Source of the DNA: Tillus elongatus
Lineage: Eukaryota > Arthropoda > Insecta > Coleoptera > Cleridae
NCBI GenBank assembly: GCA_964006375.1
Contig: OZ023269.1
Location: 65,800,029 to 65,864,028, forward strand
DNA: 64,000 nucleotides
Direction: 5' to 3'
Numbering within the stretch: position 1 is the stretch's first letter; every line of letters starts with the position of its first letter. The notes beneath the pieces were generated by a model. It made no database searches. It had not been told where the DNA came from and saw only the letters and a list, made by a program, of their open reading frames with translations. The position numbers and the translations under genes are program-made. This document shows positions 11,945-18,557 of the stretch, piece by piece.

Positions 11945-12918
11945 TTATACTATTATACGAGCTTCCTGTAATTCCTCAATCAAGGAGACTATCTCATTGT
12001 GATTGCCGTTATTACCAGCATTTTGAGCCGCAATTAGAAGTCTTAGTCTATCAACTAATTCATTAGGGTCATCCCAGTGTATATAGTTTACTGGATTTTT
12101 GTTCCATTTCATAAAACCCTTTCCCGATCGCAAATCATACACTCTGCTAGGAAATGAACCCGAGCGTGGTCTCTGTCCAGGAGGTTTAATTACAGAAGTA
12201 TATTTCTTTGAGGGATTACCTATTTTGGGGTTATTTTCATCATAATTTCGTCGGAGAGCATTTGTTCTTTCTAAAATATGAAGATAATCTTTATGTTCTG
12301 CTACTTTATATGGTGCTGGATTCTTTTTAAATAATAACTCATACAATCCTGTTGTTCCTTTATATCTGACACCTTTTACAACAATATCTTCTTTATCAAA
12401 ATTAATTTCAGAGTCTCCAATATAAAATTTATCTGAAAGTAGGTCATGCCTAATCCCATGCGTATGATCAAAGGCATCATCGGAATCCCGTATCATTGCT
12501 TCTATGTATTGTCGAGGTAGTGGAGCAAATTGGTCCAAATATATCTCAAAAGAAGGTTCACCGAGCAGTCTTTGAAGTTCTGCTGTGCTAATTTCAGCGG
12601 GAGTTTCCGGTTCTTGTTCAGGTTCTGCGATAAATACCTCTTCACCTAACGGCTCTTCTTGAAATAAGCGACGCGGTCTCATTTTTGTCTCATATTTTGC
12701 GGATGTTTTTTCTGACTTGTTAAATTCTTCTTCTTTTACTTTGGATGCATTTTTTCCAGTTTAATATCTGAAAGTATCTTTTTTAAGGGTTCTGTAATAG
12801 GTTTTAATTCTTCCTCTCTCTGAATGGCAGACTCTACAACATCAGATTTTAGACTTTGCAACTTTCGTTTAAGTGCTTTTCTTGTTTTAATGAGTTGTCT
12901 TGCAACTGTTTGATCCAT
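11945..12918 (-). CDS. Conserved coiled-coil/structural protein, frameshifted in A
   Basis: Two adjacent frames that are one gene in C and, apart from its own breaks, in B. First frame, 12,918-12,736: basic coiled-coil 'RKALKRKLQSLK ... EELKPITEPLKK'. Second frame, 12,682-11,945: acidic linker, then 'LPRQYIEAMIRD', 'GIRHDLLSDKFYIGDSEI', 'SVIKPPGQRPRSGS', and a C-terminal 'DPNELVDRLRLLIAAQNAGN' / 'IVSLIEELQEARIIV' helix. They join if the frame shifts in the A6 run at ~12,750-12,755. The element is otherwise intact, so this could be an assembly or sequencing indel. Function unknown; conserved next to ATPase and integrase in all three elements. Confidence 0.75.
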
Positions 12919-12964
12919 GTTTGCGTTGTCAATAGTTAATTAATACTAAAACTTTTTTTCATCC

Positions 12965-13654
12965 TTACGGATAAATATAGGCATCAAATCCTTTTCTATA
13001 TCTGCCAGCCTGGAATGGAAATTCTTTATTTATAACCAAAAATCCGAATTTACCTTTCCAACAATAACAACACATATCTTTAAATTTCTGAAATGTCATA
13101 TCAACATTAACATGATCATCATAAATATGTTTCAGATTAGTATTATCTTGTTTAAATATTACAAGCAAATTTGCATTATCTCTAATTAATTGTTTTGGAA
13201 TTGAGGAATAAGTTTGACATAGATAAAAACAATCTGCATTGTTATGGCGGCCGAAGCAAAAATAATCTCTCATAATGCTTTGATTGCAGCAAACAATATC
13301 ATCAAATATTATTATTGAATTTGACTTTATCTGGTCAGGGGGCACTATGTCATCACCGTTTTCATATTCAAAATATCCTATATCTGTAATAGGTTGCAAA
13401 AGGTGTTTGAGATATTTATATTTTGATTGGTTAAGTGACTTGGAATAGATGTAAATGTTTTCAAAACGTAATCCATTCGGATGTTCTAAGAGCGTAACCA
13501 TTACATTTGTTTTTCCACAACCGGATGCTCCAACCAACAGACCTCTTTTACATTCACTACCCAATAAAGTACCGTGTCGGCTGAACTTTTCTGCTAAAGA
13601 AATGTCATCGTGATCCTGAATCGGCAACTTTAATGCTTGTTGCGTCACCCTCAT
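12965..13654 (-). CDS. FtsK/A32-type DNA-packaging ATPase (element A)
   Basis: 229-residue ATPase expected to pump the genome into the capsid. Walker A 'GASGCGKTNVM' is near residue 42 and Walker B 'IIIFDDIVC' near 112. A downstream 'CFGRHNNADCFYLCQTYSSIPKQLIRDNANL' region (residues split here only for description) carries the sensor-type Gln/Asn. Intact. It is read away from the core/protease/capsid genes and shares a 140-bp divergent promoter region with them. Length suits the virophage/Polinton A32 family. Confidence 0.9.
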   Translation of the reverse strand: MRVTQQALKLPIQDHDDISLAEKFSRHGTLLGSECKRGLLVGASGCGKTNVMVTLLEHPNGLRFENIYIYSKSLNQSKYKYLKHLLQPITDIGYFEYENGDDIVPPDQIKSNSIIIFDDIVCCNQSIMRDYFCFGRHNNADCFYLCQTYSSIPKQLIRDNANLLVIFKQDNTNLKHIYDDHVNVDMTFQKFKDMCCYCWKGKFGFLVINKEFPFQAGRYRKGFDAYIYP

Positions 13655-13795
13655 TTTATTTATGACAAATGGTTTGAATTAAGTAAATTAAATGTATTTA
13701 TATGATGACAAAAAAACAAACTTCAAGAGTATATATAGCCCAATAGTTTCATAAATCAATCATACTTGTATTATTTTTCAACCTAATCACACAAT
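13655..13795. promoter_or_regulatory. Divergent promoter between ATPase and core genes
   Basis: 140 bp between opposite genes. TATATATA at 13,730-13,737 lies 66 bases upstream of the core ATG. Element C has TATATATA at 61,451 at almost the same distance (63), preceded in both by AG(A)GT/AAGT. Element B has TATATATTTATA-type sequence in the matching spacer (35,117-35,133). Confidence 0.6.
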
Positions 13796-14170
13796 ATGAA
13801 GTTAAAACGTTTGTTGGCACTGGCACTTCGTAGAAAAGGTAAATTATTAAAAAAAGGAAGGGGTTTATCTTTTTCCAAAATGCCTTTCGGCATTAAAGGA
13901 AAACATAAAAAATCGAAACGTAGTAAGAAAAGTAGAATAATACGTGCTCCCAAAATTGGTGGCTTTTTACCTTTCTTGCTACCTGCTTTGGGAGCGTTAG
14001 GTGCATTAGCCGGAGGCGGCGCCAGTATAGCGAAAACCGTAGTTGATGCCAAGAATGCTGCAAAGGTATTACAAGAAGCAAAACGTCATAATATGGAGCT
14101 TGAAAAAGTCGCCAGATCATCTAAAGGTTCTGGGTTATTTTTAAAACCGTACCAAAAAAACTTCCGATAA
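13796..14170 (+). CDS. Basic core/minor capsid protein (124 aa, element A)
   Basis: Strongly basic N-terminus (Lys/Arg clusters, residues 1-55), then a hydrophobic Gly/Ala-rich segment 'GGFLPFLLPALGALGALAGG', an amphipathic 'AKTVVDAKNAAKVLQEAKRH' helix and a C-terminal 'GSGLFLKPYQK'. This is the layout of adenovirus-type core/pVI-like membrane-active proteins. 'LAGG|G' fits the adenain cleavage pattern (M/I/L)xGG|x. It equals the C-terminal third of the PLA2 protein of B but lacks the PLA2 domain. A -1 frameshift heptamer lies just before its stop. Confidence 0.8.
   Translation: MKLKRLLALALRRKGKLLKKGRGLSFSKMPFGIKGKHKKSKRSKKSRIIRAPKIGGFLPFLLPALGALGALAGGGASIAKTVVDAKNAAKVLQEAKRHNMELEKVARSSKGSGLFLKPYQKNFR
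14155..14161 (+). promoter_or_regulatory. -1 programmed frameshift heptamer A AAA AAC (core to protease, element A)
   Basis: The heptamer is in the correct phase relative to the core frame (its first A is a third codon position) and is followed by two sense codons and the core stop. Slipping back one base leads into the protease frame, which has no ATG at its start. The same heptamer is at the same place in B and C. The sequence match is exact; use of the site is inference. Confidence 0.75.
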
Positions 14171-14538
14171 AACTACCATCGCGACCTTTGACGAATATTG
14201 ATTTACTAAAGTTTGCAAATTTGTTAAAGATAAAAAAATTTCGGGGCGTATACATGAGAGACAATCTACCAATCAAAATTAAAAACAACGAGTCTGGCAT
14301 TATTAATCTTGACAGTAAACAGGGTAGCGGAACTCATTGGACCGCATATGTAAAGAAAAAAGCACATATAAATTATTTCGATAGTTATGGAAATTTACGA
14401 CCCCCCAGCGATGTAGTTAATTATTTTTTTAGCGGTGATTATAATAACACAATCACTTATAATTATCAAAGGGAGCAAAGTCCCCATTCTTTTAGGTGTG
14501 GTCACCTGTGTTTGAAATTTCTATATAACACACAGTAA
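14161..14538 (+). CDS. Adenain-like cysteine protease (element A; no AUG of its own)
   Basis: Maturation protease of the particle. Catalytic triad candidates: His in 'GTHWTAY', Asp in 'YFDSYGNL', Cys in 'RCGHLCLKFL', in the order and rough spacing of adenovirus protease but in a shorter (~125 aa) protein. The frame has no ATG before the conserved 'PLTNIDLLKF'. The stretch between the core slippery site and that point ('LPIKLPSRPL') is conserved in the -1 frame in C and partly in B. It is therefore probably expressed as a core-protease fusion by -1 frameshifting. Alternatives are a TTG start at 14,188 or an unspotted splice. Confidence 0.85.
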   Translation, partial: LPIKLPSRPLTNIDLLKFANLLKIKKFRGVYMRDNLPIKIKNNESGIINLDSKQGSGTHWTAYVKKKAHINYFDSYGNLRPPSDVVNYFFSGDYNNTITYNYQREQSPHSFRCGHLCLKFLYNTQ

Positions 14539-14565
14539 TCTCTGCTGTATTGCCAGTTGTGTAAC

Positions 14566-15243
14566 ATGTCTTACGCTTTTACATTTTCGGGAAAGGAATC
14601 TGTGCTTAGCGCAGATTTTAATCCTCCAATATTTCTAGATGACAATTCACAATATGTGATTGGTCTAACAAATTTCGAGACTTTCAATGTTATCCCTAAT
14701 ATTGATGAAACCAACAATAAATTTTTCTATGGCACTGAACATGTTACAATTCCAACAGGTTCTTATGAAATTTCAGATATACATCAATATTTACAGAAAA
14801 ACATGAAAAAAGAAACTTTAGAACTCGAAGCGAATAATAATACATTAAAAACTATTTTAAAATGTAGTAAAGATATTGATTTTTCAAAAGCCAATTCCAT
14901 CGGTAAACTTTTAGGATTTAGTAATAAGCTTTTAAAGGCGAATTTAGTTCATGAATCAGAAAATCCAGTTGAAATTATTAAAGTAAATGCTTTATGTATT
15001 GACTGCAACATATCTTCTGGTTCCTATAATAATGGTAAACCGGTTCATACAATACATCAGTTTTTTCCCACTGTGCCTCCTGGATATAAAATAGTGGAAA
15101 CGCCTCAAAACATCATTTACTTTCCAGTTACCGTTAAGACCATTACTAATATAACCATTAAGGTGCTTGATCAAGACGGAAATTTAGTAAATTTTAGGGG
15201 TGAAACGGTTACAGTAAAGGTGCATTTAAAAAAAGATATATAA
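14566..15243 (+). CDS. Penton-like minor capsid protein (element A)
   Basis: 225 residues, starting MSYAFTFSG. The start is chosen over an ATG nine bases upstream because C starts at the same residue. Conserved features: 'NPPIFLDDNSQYVIGLTNFET', 'IPTGSYEI.DIHQYL', 'SIGKLLGFSNK', 'ISSGSYNNGKPVHTIHQFFP' and a C-terminal 'VLDQDGNLVNFRGETVTVKVHLKK'. Each is quoted within length limits and read from this gene. Length and beta-rich pattern fit the single jelly-roll penton of Polintons and virophages, and the position before MCP is the family norm. Assignment is by context and pattern, not by alignment. Confidence 0.75.
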   Translation: MSYAFTFSGKESVLSADFNPPIFLDDNSQYVIGLTNFETFNVIPNIDETNNKFFYGTEHVTIPTGSYEISDIHQYLQKNMKKETLELEANNNTLKTILKCSKDIDFSKANSIGKLLGFSNKLLKANLVHESENPVEIIKVNALCIDCNISSGSYNNGKPVHTIHQFFPTVPPGYKIVETPQNIIYFPVTVKTITNITIKVLDQDGNLVNFRGETVTVKVHLKKDI

Positions 15244-15399
15244 ATGGTTGTGAGATATAATGCTTTATATCTACCCTCTTGGTTGCCAGAGTATAAAAAC
15301 AGAAACCTTAAGAAAAAATTCAGTATTCTAAAAAGGCCTAAGCTATTAACACCTTCCAACCGACAATTCTTACAATCACTTGGTTTTCAAGTAAAATGA
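15244..15399 (+). CDS. Small ORF (51 aa) between penton and MCP, overlapping MCP start
   Basis: ATG follows the penton stop without a gap (TAAATG) and its TGA overlaps the MCP ATG (ATGA). It is basic and ends in 'NRQFLQSLGFQVK'. B has a 53-codon frame in the same place (25,727-25,888) containing 'NIEFLKSLGYHV'. C keeps the beginning 'MVVRYN...EYKN'. The FLxSLG(F/Y)xV match between diverged elements argues for a real peptide. The DNA also contains the MCP TATA box, so part of the conservation may be regulatory. Confidence 0.6.
   Translation: MVVRYNALYLPSWLPEYKNRNLKKKFSILKRPKLLTPSNRQFLQSLGFQVK
15292..15325 (+). promoter_or_regulatory. MCP core promoter: TATAAAA + TCAGTA
   Basis: TATAAAA at 15,292 and TCAGTA at 15,320, about 30 bases apart and ~75 bases before the MCP ATG. 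Element B has TATAAAA and TCAGTA at matching spacing before its MCP (25,871 to 25,835, reverse strand). C keeps the TATAAAA (62,993-62,999). Confidence 0.65.
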
Positions 15400-16640
15400 A
15401 TATTCTTGACGTTGCACAAAAAGTAGTTGTAGATGATTCTATTGTAGATTACCAGTACCATACCTACCAGGCATGTACATCTTCACAATTTGATTATAAC
15501 GATGAACAACGGATCACTGTTCAAGAACTTGATGCATATACACTTCCTTCTGACAGCTTTTTGTACATTGAAGGTAAATTAACCAAAACAGATGGTACGG
15601 TGTCAAACAATTTGTTTTTTATTAACAACGCAATAGCTTTTCTTTTTAGAGAAATTCGTTATGAACTGAACGGTGTAGTAGTAGATTCCACACGCAATGT
15701 AGGACTTGCTTCAACAATGAAAAATTATTTTTCATTAAATTCTAACGAAAGCATAAAACTTCAAAACGCGGGTTGGTTTCCTAAAAGCGAAAAACGCACA
15801 GATGATCGTATCAAAGTTGATGCGAATGGAAATTTTAATGTTTGTATTCCATGTTCCCACTTATTGGGATTTTTCGAAGATTATCGTAAAATTATAATGA
15901 ATATGAAACAAGAACTAATCCTTATTAGAAGTAGTGATGATAAAGATGCTGTAATCTACATTGATGATCCTGCAGCTCCCACCCCTACAGTAGATGAGCC
16001 GAAAGTTACAATTGAGAAGGTGTCCTGGAAAGTTCCCCATGTTACCGTTTCTCTCGCACAGCAGTTACAGCTTTCCAGACAAATTCAAAAGGGGGTGGAA
16101 ATTCCATTACCCTTTCGAAGCTGGGAGTTAATAGAATACCCAGCTCTTCCAGAAACATCTAGACATACTTGGCCAGTTAAGACCACTACAAAACTCGAAT
16201 CACCACGCCATATTCTTACAGGATTTCAAACTGATAGAAAAGGAAAGATTTTAAAAGATATGAGTAAATTTGATAATTGTAACCTAAGAAATTTTAGAGC
16301 TTTTCTAAACACTGAAAGGTATCCTTACCAGGACCTCAACTTAAATATTCTGGAAAATAAATTTGCCTCGCTTTACGAAATGTTTTCAAAATTTCAACAA
16401 TCTTATTATCAAAAGGAAAATCAACCCCTCTTTACACCAACTGAATTTGCAAAATTAGCGCCTTTAGTTCATATTGACTGCTCCCGACAAAAGGATAGCA
16501 TTCAATCAGGGTCGGTTGTAGTGAGACTTGAATTCGAAACAAATGCAAACATACCACATAACACATCCGCATACTGTTTAATTTTGCATGATAAACTATT
16601 TACTTACAATCCCCTGACGAAAATCGTAAGACAAATTTAA
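15396..16640 (+). CDS. Major capsid protein, jelly-roll type (element A)
   Basis: 414 intact residues beginning MNILDVAQKV. It is homologous to the reverse-strand protein of B (shared 'ELNGVVVDSTR/ELNNKEVERVR', 'SRHTWPVKTTTKLESPRHI/VWSVKTATNLVRPRYV', and the end 'SAYCLILHDKLFTYNPLTKIVR'). Beta-rich and followed by no other large structural gene. Location after protease and penton is that of the double jelly-roll MCP in Polintons and adintoviruses. 414 aa is close to the minimum for a double jelly roll. Assignment rests on context plus conservation. Confidence 0.75.
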   Translation: MNILDVAQKVVVDDSIVDYQYHTYQACTSSQFDYNDEQRITVQELDAYTLPSDSFLYIEGKLTKTDGTVSNNLFFINNAIAFLFREIRYELNGVVVDSTRNVGLASTMKNYFSLNSNESIKLQNAGWFPKSEKRTDDRIKVDANGNFNVCIPCSHLLGFFEDYRKIIMNMKQELILIRSSDDKDAVIYIDDPAAPTPTVDEPKVTIEKVSWKVPHVTVSLAQQLQLSRQIQKGVEIPLPFRSWELIEYPALPETSRHTWPVKTTTKLESPRHILTGFQTDRKGKILKDMSKFDNCNLRNFRAFLNTERYPYQDLNLNILENKFASLYEMFSKFQQSYYQKENQPLFTPTEFAKLAPLVHIDCSRQKDSIQSGSVVVRLEFETNANIPHNTSAYCLILHDKLFTYNPLTKIVRQI

Positions 16641-16658
16641 TTATACTATTTAAGCTAG

Positions 16659-16814
16659 ATGCACTCCTTTGCCTATTTCAATTTGATGATGACGTTGAGG
16701 TATAAACAACAACTCAGTGCTCATTTAAAAAAACTAAAAGAACTCAAAAAAGTGATTTTCTTTTACGACATGAAGAAAAAAATGTATAAACGCTTTTCAA
16801 ATTTATCATTGTAA
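16659..16814 (+). CDS. Small lysine-rich ORF (51 aa)
   Basis: An uninterrupted frame from ATG in CTAGATGC to TAA, three bases before the ATG of the next gene, filling the gap between MCP and the ECHC-motif gene. It has many Lys (LKKLKELKKV, MKKKMYKRF) and aromatic residues. No counterpart can be tested in this window because C ends earlier, so it may be chance. Confidence 0.35.
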   Translation: MHSFAYFNLMMTLRYKQQLSAHLKKLKELKKVIFFYDMKKKMYKRFSNLSL

Positions 16815-16817
16815 ACT

Positions 16818-17264
16818 ATGGTACTCGTAATTGACATTCAAGGTTTCAAACTGGAAAATAATAAATTTCTTCCAAAAGAACTTGCATCGTTTGATGGTTC
16901 CAAGATCTGTCACTATGTTTTTAAAACACCATTTAGTCTGGATTATTTACCTCAAAATTTACAAGTGCAGACGAAATGGTTAATAAACCATCATCATTGT
17001 ATTGATTGGAAATCAGGTTTTACACCAGTACACAATTTTGCTGAAATAATCAAACATCTTACAAGCGACACCAACGTCGTTTATGTGAAAGGAAAGGAGA
17101 AAGCTGATTATGTAAAAAAATATTCATCAGCACTCGTTTTGGAATTAGATGAACAACCCACACTTCAAGCATCTACACCTTCTTGCATTTATCATTTAAA
17201 TAATCATTGCGTTTGCGCCCTTACTAATGTATACTTTTTATTTAACAATCATGTTATGAATTAA
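16818..17264 (+). CDS. Protein with Maelstrom-like ECHC motif, exonuclease-fold candidate (148 aa)
   Basis: Starts MVLVIDIQGF. The strand pattern (hydrophobic VLVIDIQG, then 'KELASF', 'HYVFKTPF', 'WLINHHHCIDW', 'NVVYVKGKEKADYVKK') resembles DnaQ/RNase H-fold domains of the Maelstrom type. Near the C-terminus a Glu is followed by Cys-x2-His-x5-Cys (LELDEQ ... SCIYHLNNHCVCAL), i.e. an E-C-H-C order as in Maelstrom domains. The acidic DEDD residues of an active exonuclease are not all evident. A near-identical copy is at the left edge of the window. Functional reading is inference. Confidence 0.6.
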   Translation: MVLVIDIQGFKLENNKFLPKELASFDGSKICHYVFKTPFSLDYLPQNLQVQTKWLINHHHCIDWKSGFTPVHNFAEIIKHLTSDTNVVYVKGKEKADYVKKYSSALVLELDEQPTLQASTPSCIYHLNNHCVCALTNVYFLFNNHVMN

Positions 17265-17396
17265 GTTTTGTATTGTAAAAAATAAAATGAGTAAAAAATA
17301 AAACTAGTTAAAATATATTGTTTTTTTATTTATTTATTTATTTAAAGCGATGTATAGGAATACAATGTCTAATTACATTTCTTTTATTCTATAAAT

Positions 17397-17672
17397 TTAA
17401 AATGGAACAAAATGCGTAAGTATGTGTTCAATTTCTCCATTTTGCACATAAGCTTTGTATGATAGAACAAAAAACTCTTTTGTACAGTTACCACTTAAAT
17501 ATATGTTACACAATTCATACAAATATGAACTGGTCCAGTCATCTCCTTCAGACTCAAATTTTTCATCACCAGCTATGTTTCTTATTTTACAGACAATTAT
17601 TCTAAACTTCTCTTCTAGCTCATCACTATCTATTTTTTCACACTGACATTTACTGTTCACATTCCCCATCAT
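17397..17672 (-). CDS. Small acidic protein with N-myristoylation motif (91-92 aa)
   Basis: The first in-frame ATGs are adjacent (MMGNVNSKCQC). If the second is used, the N-terminus MGNVNSK matches the myristoylation pattern MGxxxS, with Cys at 8 and 10 available for palmitoylation. The rest is acidic and Cys-containing and is unknown. It is convergent with the ECHC-motif gene. A truncated copy exists at 380-482. Likely an accessory, membrane-directed protein; this is inference. Confidence 0.6.
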   Translation of the reverse strand: MMGNVNSKCQCEKIDSDELEEKFRIIVCKIRNIAGDEKFESEGDDWTSSYLYELCNIYLSGNCTKEFFVLSYKAYVQNGEIEHILTHFVPF

Positions 17673-17725
17673 ATTAAATTGTTTATACTGCACTTACGTT
17701 GACTGTGGCTTCTTAACTACTGACA

Positions 17726-18166
17726 CTACTCACTGTTTCCAATATTCACAGCTGGACCCACTCTTAAACAACTACACACAAAGGTCACTTCGGCCGGCTG
17801 CCTACACTGTTCTGCAGATCTATATTTTATTCGCCTGTTACAATGTGTGCAATGCGATATATACCTACTATGCACATGATATTTTACGACGACACTTTTG
17901 TCACGCAAAGTAAACATTGCATACCTAGCTCCTACCAGGCAATCTCCGCAAACTATGGAACCCATACAAGGATCCCCAATAAAATAAAATTTTTGACATT
18001 TTTCTTCACACACATCGACAGCCCTAAGGTGTGCCTCCATTAATGCCACAGCTTGAATATGGCGATTTTGCAAAACACTCCCTTCATAATTTAACACATA
18101 TCGCTGGCGAATATTTGAAGTGTCACGTAAACTGTCCCAGTTAATCAAAAAATTGTGACCAGACAT
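17726..18166 (-). CDS. Cysteine-rich putative zinc-binding protein (146 aa)
   Basis: Starts MSGHNFLINWDSL and contains clustered Cys pairs (CEEKC, CMGSIVCGDC, HCTHC, CSC) with His, suggesting two zinc sites. Family not recognised. It lies at the outer end of A, reading inward, as accessory/early genes often do in adintoviruses. CxxC-rich accessory proteins are known there, but no direct homology is claimed. Confidence 0.6.
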   Translation of the reverse strand: MSGHNFLINWDSLRDTSNIRQRYVLNYEGSVLQNRHIQAVALMEAHLRAVDVCEEKCQKFYFIGDPCMGSIVCGDCLVGARYAMFTLRDKSVVVKYHVHSRYISHCTHCNRRIKYRSAEQCRQPAEVTFVCSCLRVGPAVNIGNSE

Positions 18167-18296
18167 TGTATTCCTACTACTTTACACTTTATTATAAATA
18201 AACTCGAACTCTTGTATAGAGGATTCTAATAATATTAATTCCCTGAGATATCTCCTGTACATATATAATACAAATTTCACGGATAAATTTGTAAAC

Positions 18297-18545
18297 TTGA
18301 ATGTGTCTGTGACCATGAAAATGTGGTTGGCCTTGACCTTAAAAAAAAATATCGCTGGCCGCGACCGTGCAGAAACACATCTGGCCTTGAGCTTAAAAAA
18401 TACCTCTAGCCGTGACCGTGGGAAAATACATCTTGCCTTGACCTTAAAAAATACCTCTGGCCGTGGGAAAATACATCTGGCCTTGACCTTAAAAATACAC
18501 CTGGCCGTGGGAAAATATATCGCTGGCCTTGACCTTGAAAATATC
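18297..18545. repeat. GGCCTTGACCTTAAAAA minisatellite
   Basis: Five or so irregular tandem units of 35-50 bp built on CTGGCCTTGACCTTAAAAA and GGCCGTGGGAAAATACATC. They abut the 3' end of the LINE ORF2 on its downstream side, so they may be its 3' UTR or the array into which it inserted. Confidence 0.85.
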
Positions 18546-18557
18546 TCCACCACCGCG

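Noticed and set aside
12745..12760. A second programmed -1 frameshift at the A6 run of the coiled-coil gene in A
   Set aside because: The run is not in slippery-heptamer phase (GAA AAA ATG) and C has one continuous frame there, so an indel is the simpler explanation.
17726..18166. An LxCxE retinoblastoma-binding motif in the Cys-rich accessory protein
   Set aside because: The nearest sequence is DVCEE, lacking the Leu, so no oncoprotein-like motif is claimed.
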